64,000 nucleotides of DNA from Delphinapterus leucas (Eukaryota > Chordata > Mammalia > Artiodactyla > Monodontidae). The notes under the pieces are model-generated. The model ran no database searches, was not told the DNA's origin, and saw only the letters and a program-made list of their open reading frames with translations. Of this stretch, positions 25,481 to 37,489 are shown piece after piece. The position numbers were made by a program, and so were the translations under genes. The stretch lies in assembly GCF_002288925.2 (NCBI RefSeq), contig NW_022098076.1:80146526-80210525 (forward strand), given 5' to 3'. Positions within the stretch are counted from its first letter, which is position 1, and each line of letters starts with the position of its first letter.

Positions 25481-26039
25481 TTTGAGAATGGTGTATCATC
25501 TAAGTCTAGGTTGACAGCACTTGTGTTTCAAGGTGCAGAAGTGGAGATGACAGGTGTAGAAAATTCAATTCAAGAGTTTGGCTCCAGTTCTGGTAACCAG
25601 GAAACTTAAATGAAGGATTGTTCCTTTTTCTCCCCAAAAATAAAGTAACATCCGTGCATAATCATAGCACAGGAGAAGGTCATGGGGAGAAAGATCATGG
25701 AGACTGTGAAGCCTGAGGGATATTTGAAGAGAAGGATGATGGCGGAAGTAAGGACAGGTAAAGCCCAGGTGCCACGTGAAGGACATGCAGCGACACAAGG
25801 CTTTCCCCCACGCTTGCCCCTCTCCTATCTGTTCTCACTGCAGTCAGAAACTCTTGTCATGTTGGTGCCCAATGAGAGCGACATCAGTGGCTTCACGTTG
25901 CTCCCTGGATGCAGGCTTTAGGAAGCGGACTGGACTCTAGGGCCCTGTGGGAAGTATCTCCTACCTGTGTTTACTCTTTACTCTCCAGCCCCAAGGGACC
26001 ATCAAGATCCACAGGCTTATCCCTTTCCCTCTTCAACAA

Positions 26040-26155
26040 CAGTAATCCTCTGTCTCTCCACTAAGCTGTAAGCTCTGCCTAGATGTGGTTGTGATTGTTT
26101 GGCTCACACTGGATCCTCCAGCACTGTGTCTGGCATATAGCAGGCACTCACACAT
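26040..26155 (+). mobile_element. L2-type LINE 3' end fragment
   Basis: 'ctccactaagctgtaagctc', then 'cagcactgtgtctggcatat' and 'agcaggcactcac' follow the L2 3' layout. Confidence 0.6.
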
Positions 26156-27660
26156 GGGCACTGGAAGGAAGAATGGATGCCCTCTAATCTGTGAAATTTG
26201 CTGTAGCCTCAGTGTTTATTTCTAAGGTCTGATTCTCACCCATTGTTCACTCAAATCAGATGTCATTTTATTAGAAACTAAACAAGAGAAATAATGAATG
26301 AAGCTATTAGAAAAAAAAAAAACAAACCTAAGCCCTTAGAGTTCTATTTTATGTTTATATGAAAAAAAAAAAAGTGGAAGGCAACATGCCAAAATATAGA
26401 CAGCATTAACTGTAGGTGGTGGAAATAAGGATCTGGTTTTTTTTTTTCTTATACTTTTCAGTGCTTTCCAGTTTTTCCACAATGCATGTGTTTTACTTTT
26501 TGGTGTTTCCCAGATTTTCCAATACGTTGAGGAAAGTGTTTCAATTTTCCAATGGTAAACTTTCAAAAGAATCCATGTGAAACTTTGTAACAAAACCACA
26601 GCAAGCTCCTCATTCTCTGACTTAGATGTATTCATTTCTTGGTTACATTAAGAATTCACCTTATTTGTGTGGAAATATGTTAATATAAATGTTTCAGACA
26701 TTACATGAAATTTCTAAAAATCTTATATGTTCTGGTACAATGTTATAAGTCATAATTCTAGTTATCACTTTAAAATGCATATCTCAGAAATAACTAAATT
26801 TCCTTGTCAATTGCATTATTATGAACTTTCATCAAATCTTTAACCGTGGTCATTTTTAAGTCTTTTGTCACTCACAGACAGTTCTGGGAGTACTCTGATG
26901 CTTTTGCAAAAATGTTCCTATAAAAGGGTTTCATTTTCAAGGAATTCATGCAAAAGACTCTGACAATTACAGGTTTCTGGTAACTGACTATACTGCTGAA
27001 CTGAATGAATAAGCATTTTCAGAACTCTAATGGAAAACTGATGAATTCGTAAAAGATCAAGATAAAAAAAATTAATTACATGGGACTGAGTGAACCGATG
27101 AGGATGATTATAGTTTTTGTGACTTTCTGTTTGAATAAAAAAAAAAAAATCCCACAGGGACTCAGAGGCAAAAATATACAAGTCAATTTTCACTGCAAAG
27201 TAAAGGAGCTGTTACAGTGGAGGATTCCTGGACTGAATGTCAATATCATGACCTAGCATGAGTGTGTTTCGTGTTTGGTAATTGCAATCACTGTTGCTTT
27301 TGTTGTGGTCATGCATTTACAATCCTTGGTGTCAGTTGATTTATCTCTTGTAAAAATAAAATATAGTGTGTGTGTGGAAAAAAAAAAATTCACCTAATGA
27401 ATTTTGCTGTGAGAACACTAAAGGAAGAAGAAAGTGGATGACATTAAGGAGTTAAAAATATTTTAAACAGGAGTTTAAGGAAAGAAGCAAGCAGGGAGGG
27501 AGAGAAAGAGGAAGAAATAGGGAAGGTGGGAGGGTCAGAGGAAGCAAGAAAGAAAACCAGAATCTAAAATGTAAAGAAGGATTGATTAAATCAAGCATGG
27601 TGCACGCACCCAGTGAAATCTATACACTATTTGAAATTCTGTCTCTGAAGACAGAGTGGT

Positions 27661-27850
27661 AGTGCCCAGACGGGCATGGCGGAGCTTCGGCACCACCACA
27701 TCTACAGCGTCTTCTCAAACCACCCCAGACAAACGCGTTCCGTAAGTAATGACGGTGTGCTTGCTAGGAAGTGGCTCCCGAAGCAGCCAGCTTCCTCCTC
27801 CAGCCAGCTGCAGCCCCGACCCCTGCCTGCCAAGAAAGGATGACGCCACC
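27661..27850 (+). other. GC-rich patch with a 55-codon ORF, identity unknown
   Basis: This is a locally GC- and CpG-rich patch within AT-rich intron. An ATG at 27676 opens a reading frame starting MAELRHHHIYSVFSNH and running to a TGA near 27841. A donor-like CC|GTAAGTAA occurs at about 27740. I do not recognise the product. It could be a processed-transcript relic, a lineage exon or chance. Confidence 0.3.
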
Positions 27851-27903
27851 TCTGTAAAGATCATGACAGCCCTTGTGATATACTATGAAATCAAAAATAA
27901 TAG

Positions 27904-28019
27904 AGAATTCCTGGCGGTCCAGTGGTTAGGACTCAGCGCTTTCACTGCCATCGCCTGGGTTTGGTCCCTCGTCGGGGAACTAAGATCCTGCAAGCTGTGT
28001 GGCGCAGCCAAAAAAAAAG
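27904..28019 (+). mobile_element. Very short tRNA-derived SINE (CHRL-like)
   Basis: 'aattcctggcggtccagtgg' head, 'gggaactaagatcctgcaag' 3' part and A-tail. It is followed by a second A-rich run to 28057. Confidence 0.85.
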
Positions 28020-28218
28020 TTTTTTGAAATAAAAAAATAAAAAAAAAAAAAAAAAAAGATTGAAGGAACAGTGTGATTATAGCTATGCATTAAGAAAATA
28101 ATTTATTCCAAAAGACAGAAAAACTGGAAGAAAAGACATAGCATGAATAGCGTGATTGTGGTTTGTATTTTTCCTATTTTCAAATGTCTACAACTGTACT
28201 TTTTAAAAATATGTATTA

Positions 28219-28413
28219 GGGCTTCCCTGGTGGCGCAGTGGTTGAGAGTCCGCCTGCCGATGCAGGGGACGCGGGTTCGTGCCCCGGTCCGGGAAGATCC
28301 CACATGCCGCGGAGCGGCTGGGCCCATGAGCCATGGCCGCTGAGCCTGCGCGTCCGGAGCCTGTGCTCTGCAACGGGAGAGGCCACAACAGTGAGAGGCC
28401 CGCGTACCGCAAA
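28219..28413 (+). mobile_element. CHR-type SINE, short form
   Basis: Complete and little diverged from the other short copies, with a short A-tail (AAAAAG). It lies only about 130 bp upstream of the SGPP2 last-exon acceptor. The target duplication is weak (tatta-type). Confidence 0.92.
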
Positions 28414-28540
28414 AAGAAAGTATTATAAAACAATACAAAAATTGTATTTTAAATGTCAAATCAATTATATTTGAATCAAAATTATACCTGTATACAGGGG
28501 AGCACTCATCTGACGCACACCGTCCATTTCTCTCCCGCAG

Positions 28541-29092
28541 GATGTGCTGGGTGGCATCCTGATCACCGCCATCCTCATCGTCCTCACCTACCCCGCCTGG
28601 ACCCTTATCGATCGCCTGGACTCGGCCAGCCCCCTCTTCCCTGTGTGTGTCCTGGTGGTGCCATTCTTCCTGTGCTACAGTTACCCCGTGTCTGATTACT
28701 ACAGCCCGACCAGAGGGGACACCACCACCATCATGGCTGCCGGGGCTGGGGTGACCATAGGATTCTGGATCAACCATTTTTTCCAGCTCGTGTCCAAGCC
28801 CACGGAATCCCTCCCTGTTATTCAGAACATCCCACCGCTCACCAGCGACCTGTTAGTTTTGGGTCTGACCAAATTTACTGTGGGAATTGTGCTGATTCTC
28901 CTGGTTCGTCAGCTTGTACAAAACCTCTCGCTGCAAGTGTTGTACTCCTGGTTCAAGGTGGTCACCAGAAACAAGGAGGCCAGGCAGAGGCTGGAGATCG
29001 AAGTGCCTTACAAGTTTGTCACCTACACGTCAGTTGGCATCTGTGCTACCACCTTCGTGCCAATGCTACACAGGTTTCTGGGATTACTGTGA
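28541..29092 (+). CDS. SGPP2: SGPP2 last coding exon (sphingosine-1-phosphate phosphatase 2, C-terminal part)
   Basis: This exon encodes the C-terminal 183 residues of SGPP2, an ER-membrane lipid phosphatase of the PAP2 superfamily that dephosphorylates sphingosine-1-phosphate and dihydro-S1P. It follows a pyrimidine-rich acceptor ending CCCGCAG at 28540 and opens in phase 0 with Asp-Val-Leu-Gly-Gly. That Asp fits the last residue of PAP2 motif III (SRxxxxxHxxxD), so the catalytic Ser/Arg/His parts lie in upstream exons outside the visible coding. Five hydrophobic segments are visible at about residues 3-23, 31-50, 62-84, 104-126 and 159-183, matching the multi-pass C-terminal half of the family. 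The frame ends VPMLHRFLGLL then TGA at 29090-29092, which agrees with the SGPP2 C-terminus I remember. SGPP1 is the only close alternative; SGPP2 is favoured by the protein text and by FARSB next door. The frame is intact. Confidence 0.96.
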   Translation, partial: DVLGGILITAILIVLTYPAWTLIDRLDSASPLFPVCVLVVPFFLCYSYPVSDYYSPTRGDTTTIMAAGAGVTIGFWINHFFQLVSKPTESLPVIQNIPPLTSDLLVLGLTKFTVGIVLILLVRQLVQNLSLQVLYSWFKVVTRNKEARQRLEIEVPYKFVTYTSVGICATTFVPMLHRFLGLL

Positions 29093-31182
29093 GCCTCAAG
29101 TGGTCGGAAATTAGCTCACTGGACATGAGAGCAAGACACCAAAAAGCTGTTGAGTGGGGAAGTTTTGACAACACATTTTTCTTTAAAAAAAAAAAAAATT
29201 CCCTAAGTCACATGTTTGTTTTGCTGATACCTGAGATAAATGTTGCTGCTTTATGGAAGGAAAAATGGTCTCACGGTGACCACTAGCCTTTAAGCGTCAT
29301 GTTGCAGATGAAGCCAGGCAAACCCACAGCTGAGTTCTTTAAGGCGCCCCACCCTGTCCATTACTTGGACTTTGAACCAGTCCTGGGCTGGCAGGAGTTG
29401 TGGCCTGGCTTAGGAACGGCCACAAGCCCCCCCTGGGTTCTGGAGAGCCTAAAGAGACGGGCATGATCCAGGAGGCTGGACGTCGGGCGTTCCTTTTCAG
29501 CTGTGACCTTGCCCAGCACTGAGTCTCATTTCCAAAACTGGAATGTTGGTCCAAGAGAAAGGGTGGCGCCACGTGAAACTGCGTTCCTTGGACAGGGCGA
29601 CTTTCTGGTCATGATGATCACATTAGACAGTGCCTGCTTGGGGGGAAAGAGCACTGTGAACCTCGCTGGGAAGCATGAAAGGCGGGGGCAAAGCTGGCGA
29701 GGTCACAGGCATCAGCCTGCTTTCCTTATGCATCCTGGTCTCTGTCAGGTGCATACTGGACAGGGGTCCTCTCCTCCTCGTTTGTACACTTTGCAAGATT
29801 CCAGGCACCATTTCTATCCTCTTCTGACCCATGAACCCAACTGGCTGCTCCCTTCTCACCTCATCTGGGTTCCTCTGAGTGTCCTGCTCTGTCCTGCATC
29901 AGAGTGACTTGGGACAAGCCCTCTGCTTCAGCTTTTTTGCTTCCTTACAAACTGGGAAGACAGTGTTGTCTGTCCGTGAAAGTGGATCAATAGAAGAACA
30001 GATGAACATAATCCTTCCTGGGGCCTGACAGAGGGAATAGGCCTCCCTCCCTGACACTGTTCCTCCACTTAGTTTCCTAAATCTATTTGCTCATCTGAAT
30101 AGAACCAGTGGCTCCCTTTCCATCTTCCCACCTCTTTCTTACCTCTTGGCAATTTTAAGGGGAATTAATGCAAGAACCACATCAGCCTCTCTTAGGAAAA
30201 CAAGCCAACAAAATACAACACCCTTTAAATCTCGGGAGAGGCCTTAGACTTAGGAAGGTGGTCATTATGCAGACAACCCCCTGCAGGGGCTCCTCTTCAG
30301 TTCTTAAGAATGAGGAGGAACAGGTATCAACAATGTTCTTAAAAGTGAGTATCAACATGTAATTAACGACGTGTCTTTTGCGTGTAGTGCCTGAGCTGCT
30401 GAAGCCAACGATTTATAACCCTCTTGCATCCTCACCATGCACACACTTCGGGGGAAAATTAGCCTGCCTGGAGAGTCAGGCCCTTACCTCTGCATCCAGC
30501 GTGAAAACTGAACACCCGTTTCTCCTGATTTTGAATACGCACCCTGGCCTTTTGGTTGTGATGATCCTTAGTATTTGACTTAATGCTCCAGTTTATTGAA
30601 AAGAATAATTGTAAGACATCCTGTTTTTCCTTCAAATTCTTCTGACATTTTTCACAGTTAGAGGGCAGGGGTCAAAATGACCTGCCGTTTGCCTGTTTTT
30701 AGATCATACTCTGACCAGTATTTGTGGCACCGTGATGGCGAGATGCCCCAGCTCACGGGCACCCCTGCCCTAGGCCGCCCCACAATGCAGTGCATGGGGC
30801 ACTTCCCTGTACCTCCGTCCCCACAGGCTGCCAAACTCGAGGTCACAGTGCTAGCTAATATTTACGCGAAATGATTTTAGTTGATTTCTCTGAAGCCAAC
30901 TAGCAAAAAGATCAGCCTTTTCCACTTGTATCTTTTGAGAAGGGCCATAATTACTGTCACAGCAGTGGGTGTGGGTGATTCATTTGTGTGTGTAAATTTT
31001 ACTGATGTCCTTTCGTTTTAAGTCCCAACAATAGGACTGCGATCAGCTGTATTATATATTTAAGGCTGTACTTACACAATTTGGATTGAGGATGAGTATG
31101 TTAGCCCCAGCTCGTTGAAGAAAGACCCATGGATTTGTCATGGTTGGTCGCTTTTCAAAGTCTCTTGATATAGCATCTGAAG

Positions 31183-31188
31183 AATAAA
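31183..31188 (+). promoter_or_regulatory. SGPP2: Possible proximal poly(A) signal of SGPP2
   Basis: Canonical AATAAA followed by a TGTG/TTGGTG stretch about 5-15 nt downstream. Use would shorten the 3' UTR by about 850 nt and exclude the CA repeat. Confidence 0.35.
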
Positions 31189-31360
31189 ATGTGCATATTG
31201 GTGAGGCCAAGCTTAGTTTTTGAGCACTACAGCTCTGTGGCTTAGAAACTGGTTGGAAAAGTCCTTACCTGATTCAAACTGCAGCTCGGCCAGCCCTCTT
31301 CATTCACTTCACACAGCGCTTCACTCTGTTAGACCCTCACACCCTCTCAGTCTCTCCTTC

Positions 31361-31371
31361 ACGCACGCACG

Positions 31372-31408
<37 letters not shown>

Positions 31409-31410
31409 GC
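31361..31410 (+). repeat. (CA)n/(CG)n microsatellite in SGPP2 3' UTR
   Basis: ACGC units pass into GCGC and then about 13 CA units. It is an alternating purine-pyrimidine run, so it is likely to be length-polymorphic. Confidence 0.95.
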
Positions 31411-32029
31411 CCCTTCAAAGACTATATGCCTTCTGTCTCTGACCTTTGGATTGTCTCTCTGGGGAAAGACTGCCCCCTGCTGGCTTGCGTCAGGCTTGGT
31501 CCAGAGCCTCTCTCTTGAACGGGAGTCCTGGAGGAGTTTCAGAATCCAGCTCACCGTGATGTATCCAATCTAAGCTTAGGACCTGCGGTCTGGCCAGTCC
31601 TGAACTTGGAAATGGTGACAGCAGAGCCCTCGGGGTCGTTGGCCCCTCCAGGAAGAACACACGCCCTGTTCCTGGTGGTCCTCATCCCGCCCGCAGCCCA
31701 CCACCTCTCTGGACCAGGACATCACCCTGTGACTGTCATTTTAAACAGCCATCATCTCAGGCCAGCTTTGCTCGGACTTGCACCATAACAGAATATGCAA
31801 AAGAAAACGCAGACGAGACCATGAACTAAAAACCCTCAACAGCTGAAATCGCCCCTCCACGTGCCTGCAGATCACAGTGTAGCACAGGATTTTCTTGCCC
31901 AAAAGTCGACTCATGCTTCCCGAGTGTAACCAAAGCATGTGGTGTTTCGGGGCCATAGGCTCCGGGTTTCTATTTTTGAAACTTTCAGCTGTCTTGCTTA
32001 TGTACCGTATGTAAATTTATTCTTTTTAA

Positions 32030-32035
32030 AATAAA
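32030..32035 (+). promoter_or_regulatory. SGPP2: Poly(A) signal of SGPP2 (distal)
   Basis: Canonical AATAAA in an AT-rich tract, followed within 10-20 nt by a T-rich stretch. It is the best candidate for the main SGPP2 mRNA end. Confidence 0.65.
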
Positions 32036-34559
32036 ATCATTTTTCTTTGATTAAGACTTATTAAATGCTTTAAAAGCCCAGTGTTCTACCACCTTGGAAT
32101 TTTTTTTTTCCTAGATCTTTTTCCCCCAGATCCTCAGGGTTCACGCGACCTGAGTTGAGAAGAGGCGACAAAAATAAACAGGAGGCTGTACAATTCTCTA
32201 TCGCTGTCATGATTCAGTCACGTGCAAATGTTGGTGAGCATCGTAGATAGCAGCCACAGGTGTGATGAACAGGAAGTAAGTGGTAAGATTGCATGCTTAA
32301 TTACCCTCCTTCAACTCCTTGATACTAAAGAGCATCCTCTTAACCATACGTAGAGATAAATGTCACTATGTATTGAAAGGTAAATGTTAAAGGTGAGGCT
32401 GGTAAAGGTAAGTAAAACAGATGAGTGTGTTGTCTGCTGAACAAAATGGACATGACCGCATTTCACATTCACATCATTGCAACAATATGCTCTGCCTTTA
32501 AGCGTCCCTTGCTATTTGAAATGGTGCCAGAAGCTGATGACGCTCTTCTTTGCAAGGCTGAGGCTAGGACCTATTTGTACCTTGAATGCTGTGTATTTCA
32601 TTAATACCTAATATGCTGCATGCTTGAGGCCGGATGAGACCTCATCTGCCCTGTGGAGTTCTCTCCAGAGAGAGGAGACTCAGGCTCAGAAAATTACAAT
32701 CCGAGACCCAAAGTGTTAAGGCTGTAGGGAAAAGATAACTTTGTAGTGTGAATTGAGAAGAGGGAGAGAGGAATTCCATCTTTGAGGTCTGTGACTCAAG
32801 GGAGGCTCGTGGGAAAAGTAGTGTGTGAGCCAGGCTTAAAGAACAGATGGGGTTTGCACAGGGATGTGATGCACAGTAGGTATGAGATGGTACTCCATGG
32901 TGAGGGCACAGCTTGCCAGAGACACTTCTCCAAAAACCTCCAGCTCTAACAAAGAGAAGACAGACCACACCCGTGCTGGTGAGTGTGTGTGGGAATAACA
33001 GTGGTGGCAGGGGTGGGATAAACGGTCAGCAAGGGGCTTTGATGTTGCAGAACCGAATCACGAGAACAGGAAGGAAGCAGAAGCAGCTCTTTAGTCCATT
33101 TCCTTGCCTCCACATGGGACCATCCAGAGGAGTTGACATCTACAGGCGATTAGTCTCCTTTCATTGTTCTTCATTCGAATATTTACCCGTGGGTGCCTTC
33201 CCTTTCTGCCGTCTCTGAACCTGTCATTCCCACGTCCTCTTGTTCGTCTCTCAGCAGACGGGACGGCAGCGAGGGACTCAGTCTGTGCCCTTGGCGCCCG
33301 TGCCTCTTCCCTCTTCTCTTTGCTCAGCTCCCTGAAGCAGTCCCATGAAACTTCATCTTAAAAACATTTTACCACGATCCTGGCTCTTTCCAGGACCTGT
33401 AAATACTCCACGTTGCTCTTTGATGATCAAGAACCAAGCCCTGTTTCTCTAGTAAGAGAGGTTAACCAGAAACAAGTGGGATGTGAGTATAGACGTATCT
33501 CGTTTTATGGGATAGATGTTTTCCTAAAAGCCGCCTGTGTTTTGATTGTTTAAATGTGAATTTTAAGTGCACTGAGGGATTTGCTGTTTAAAAGTCATAT
33601 GGCAGTTCTTCATTTCTGTAAACATAAGGCTCCTTAATGGATTATTTGGGACACACCACGCACGCATTTTTTTCTTCAAGTGGGGCACACCTGTAGTGCA
33701 GACTTGACTACTTACAGGATGCATACTAAGAAGAATGAGAGCTGAATGTTAAATTCTTAAAACTGTAGCCTCATGAGACAAGGGAAATCTATACGAAGCC
33801 AAAATCCTTTTTCTTCTTCCACGCCTGTCTGTATAGCAAGCAAAAGCCAGCAAGACAAGCAGGGATGTAGCTGGAGTTCCGGCTGGGACGCTTCTTCGCT
33901 GCGCACACTCAACACACCTGCTGGCACCTGTAGCTGGCACTCTCTCGCTATGACATCAGGGTCCCCTTGGTTAGAGCACAAGCCAGATTCTTTCTCAATG
34001 GAGAGGTTCAAAGAATGTCAATGCCTCTTCAATACACACAAAGCCAGCCTTAGAGCACTGCGGGTGGGGCAGGGTGACAGTTGGTACTGCCATCATGCCA
34101 TCTACCTGCATGCGTGAGCCTAAATAGGAGCCAGGATCTCCTGGGCTTCCAGTCTGCAGTGTCATGTGGGAACCAGGTGGATGAACCTGTGACAGGGGAA
34201 ACTGCGCAGGGCACACTAAACACAGACCATTTTAGCCATCTTAATCAGGTACTGATAAAAATATTTGGCTGGAAAACTATTTTTGCTGTGGGGGAATAAA
34301 ACCACAGCTTAACGTAAATTCTTCACGAAGTGAGTCAATCAGTTCTGCTATTAAATAGGTAATAGTATTTTCATCAGGGTATCCCTTTCCACTTTATCTC
34401 CAACATCATAGTTTTTTCACTGATAGAAATTCAAAATATCCACCTTCCACGTCTCGACTTGTTCAATCTTCGCTCTGGCTTCTTAAAGATATGGGATAGA
34501 GTTATAATATCCTTGTCTATTAATTTGATCAGCTACGTAATTTTTCAGTCTGTTTTTTA

Positions 34560-35165
34560 TTCATTTTTCCCCTTCCTCCTGGTTGTATTTGCCACTTTCT
34601 TTGCCTGATACTTTTTTTTATTGGATGCCAGATACTGTGAAGTTTACAGTGTTGGGTGCTGGGTATTTTTTTTTATCACTATACATATTCTTTGTTCTAG
34701 GGTGCAGTTCATTCCTTGGAAGTAGTTTGATTCTTCTGGACCTTACTTTTAAGCTTTATTGGTTGAACCAGAGTAACGCTTAGTCTCGAGTTGGTCTCCC
34801 CACTACGGAGGCAAAGCCCTTCTGGGTACTCTCCCCATGGTTTCTGAGGTTTGCTAGCTCCGGCCCACCTCGTGTGAGCTCCCAGTGCGGTTCCCTCACG
34901 CCTGTGGATGTTCCGGGCGGTCTCCTCTTACCGAGCAGTTCCCTCATATGCACGCACTGGCAGTGCTCAACTTAAGACTCAAGGGCGGGGCCTCTGCTTC
35001 TCTCTCCTCGGCTCTTTCCACTTCCCTGCCAACTCGAGCCGCTTCGGCCTCTGTGGACTCCCAGCTCCGTCTCCTCAACTCCTGGAGACCTCCGACCTCC
35101 ACCTGGGTCCCCACCGCTGCACCACAGCCTGGACTCTCTCCAGGCCGTAAGCTGGAGAATCACAG
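34560..35165 (+). mobile_element. Probable old L1M 3' UTR relic
   Basis: 'attggatgccagatactgtg', 'ttgggtgctgggtattttt', 'ttctagggtgcagttcattcc' and a C-rich second half ending 'cctggactctctccagg' resemble a GC-rich L1M 3' UTR that recurs in mammalian genomes. The GC-rich half could otherwise be mistaken for a CpG-rich promoter. Confidence 0.5.
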
Positions 35166-36407
35166 ACCTTTTCTCTTTTCTATCTCTTTTCTATTGTTTC
35201 TTTTCTATCTCTCGGGGAATCACTGGCCTTCGTTGCCTGGTGTCTAATGTGTTGAAAACCATTGCCTTACGTATTTCATTTGGATTTCTTAGATGGGTAA
35301 GCAAAGGAGGAAAATGTTCCTTGGGAAGAAGGAAGTGAAGACTACATGTATGGATCAACTAGGATGCAAGATGCTGAACTAACTTGAAGACTGGAGAGGA
35401 GGTCAGTCAGGTCCAGCCGATCCATGCTTGTTTTCATTATGCTCCAGAACAAACCCTGTCCAGGGCTTCCCCGTGACAGCGGTGCTCCGCGTTTCCCACA
35501 GGTTGTCTCACCTACACGATCTCTCTCCTCCCTACAGCATGGTTTGCTATTGGGGCACCTTTCCGTCTGGCTTATTTTGCTTCATCTGCCGCAGGCTCAC
35601 TACCAGTGCTCTGTGTTTAAACGTTGTGCCCGAAAATCACAGCTAAGAGATCTCCAGTGAATCCCGTCCGTCTCTGAATAGCCTTTCAGCACCAGTGTGG
35701 ATGTCTACACGGGTTTGCCTCTGTTACAACTGGTTTCTTGCTGGCCCTAAGTAGGTATGCATTTTAGGGGTGGGTGGAATGTAGGAAATTTCTTTTTCTA
35801 CCAGGTTTGGAACCAAGCAGGCACATTTCCTCAACATCCTCACTTTTCTGTCTTAAAGAAAGGGCAGATTTGCTTTGCATGTCTGACAAGCGCCTCCTAA
35901 CACCTGGGAGGGGTGGGGGAGGGCTTTTTCAAAATGTGTTCTAATGCAGAACATGTCATGTTCCTGATTTCCTTAAACAGAGACAATCAAGCCCAAACCT
36001 ATGGATGAGGAGTGAAGAACTGTAGTGTGGGCCTCAAGTATATTTTTACTGCACTGCATGGGTCACATGAGGGAGAAGGAACAGGGCTTTAGCCATACAT
36101 AATTCAATTAAACCCTCTGCTGGAGGTGTTTGTTCAACCCACAGTCTACATGTTTACAGTCATCCTTTCTGTTTACTAGAAAGGTGAAGGTGGGCAGGAA
36201 AACTGAAAACAAAACAGGCGGTAGTGGAAATGAAAATCACCCGGACTGTCGTCAAGTACTTGCCACGTGGCTCCTCTGCCTTTGTCCAAGGAGGCCGATT
36301 GCCCCACATGGACTCTGGTCAGGGGCCTTAGGGAGCTGCTCACAGATTGTCCCAGAGGTGAGCCCTGCCTTGAATCTGATTATGTATGCCGCCATCTTTT
36401 TTTTTTA

Positions 36408-36932
36408 AAGGTTTTTGCTTGTTTTTTTGCTTGTTTTATCTATTTCTTTTTGGCTGCATGGGATCTTTGTTGCTGTACGCGGGCTTTCTCTAGTTGCAGC
36501 GAGCGGGGGCTGCTCCTCGTTGTGGCGTGTGGGCTTCTCATCGTGGTGGCTTCTCTTGTTGCGGAGCACGGACTCTAGGTGCGTGGGCTTCAGTAGTTGT
36601 GGTGCACGGGCTTAGTTGCTCTGTTGCATGTGGGATCTTCCCAGACCAGGGCTCGAACCCGTGTCTGCTGCATTAGCAGGCGGATTCTTTTTTTTTTTTT
36701 TGCTGTATGCGGGCCTCTCACTGCTGCGGCCTCTCCCGCTGTGGAGCACAGGCTCCGGACGCGCAGGCTCAGGGGCCATGGATCACGGGCCCAGCCGCTC
36801 CGCGGCATGTGGGATCTTCCCGGACCGGGGCATGAACCCACGTCCCCTGCATCGGCAGGCGGACTCTCAACCACTGCGCTACCAGGGAAGCCCTACAGGC
36901 GGATTCTTAACCACTGCACCACCAGGGAAGCC
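36408..36932 (-). mobile_element. CHR-type SINE, long form, interrupted by a short-form SINE
   Basis: Antisense long SINE: its body (36440-36689) and head (36896-36932) are separated by another SINE. The break carries the duplication CAGGCGGATTCTT at 36677-36689 and 36896-36908, which lies within the tRNA-like head. Confidence 0.92.
36690..36895 (-). mobile_element. CHR-type SINE, short form, nested
   Basis: Full antisense short SINE with poly-T at left, inserted into the head of the long SINE. It is in the same orientation as its host and is the younger of the two. Confidence 0.93.
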
Positions 36933-37489
36933 CAATCCTCTACTTTAAAAAAAAATTATATACATAAAATTATTCAAGCTCCTTATATAGTAAGTCACAA
37001 CTCAGAAGATCAGATGTCAAATGCTTTTCTTATTTAGAGGAAATATTTTGCTGAAGGCAGTTGTATTGCTTTAAGGCCACTTGTTTGCTTTTGGATGAAA
37101 CAGACAAAAGAGCCAAGTCAGTACCAAGCACTGGGGTCAGTGACATTTACAGGAAACACCAAGCACAGAGGCTAACACTGAGACAAAAGATTGTGTGTGA
37201 TGAGCCCATCACTACTGAGGGCAGAAGCAGTGGCTAGGCGAGCTGGTTCCTAGTTAGGCTACTCCTATGTAAAAGGTAATAGCAGAATTTCATATGCCCT
37301 GCATTGAGAAATCGAATGTACTGAGATTATATACAGCTCAAGAACAGACGTCACATCTAAGAAATATCTAAGATATTCCAGTGTGGTATTCAAATATCTA
37401 AGACAATACCAAATGTGGATGGTTATAGTCTTGCATCTTTAGGGATGGTTTTTCATGGTCCCTAAGCCAGTGCTATTTTAGGGGGAGGC

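Larger units (their letters stand above)
1..28540 (+). other. SGPP2: Probable last intron of SGPP2 (3' part)
   Basis: No coding exon was recognised in this stretch. I looked specifically for DNA that could encode the preceding motif-III segment (Arg-Leu-Tyr-Thr-Gly-Met-His) and saw none by eye, so the penultimate exon probably lies upstream of the window. The intron ends in a normal polypyrimidine tract and CAG at 28540. Contents are mostly interspersed repeats, listed separately. The stretches 1311-2630, 9780-11400, 12453-13097, 16556-18420, 20204-20790, 21621-22460 and 25500-27650 hold no gene or repeat that I can name beyond what is listed. Confidence 0.75.
29093..32055 (+). other. SGPP2: SGPP2 3' UTR
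   Basis: This single-copy-looking sequence follows the SGPP2 stop codon, has no SINE insertions, and runs to an AATAAA at 32030-32035. The lack of young SINEs over 3 kb, against a dense background on both sides, fits a transcribed UTR. It contains a CA/CG microsatellite at 31361-31410 and a second AATAAA at 31183-31188 that could give a shorter transcript. The 3' boundary is inferred from the signal only. Confidence 0.7.

Noticed and set aside
31220..31573. 117-codon ORF through the CA repeat
   Set aside because: It lies in the SGPP2 3' UTR, is driven by simple-sequence translation, and has no family resemblance.
34860..35165. CpG-rich promoter or new gene start
   Set aside because: The text resembles the GC-rich half of an L1M 3' UTR and there is no linked coding exon.
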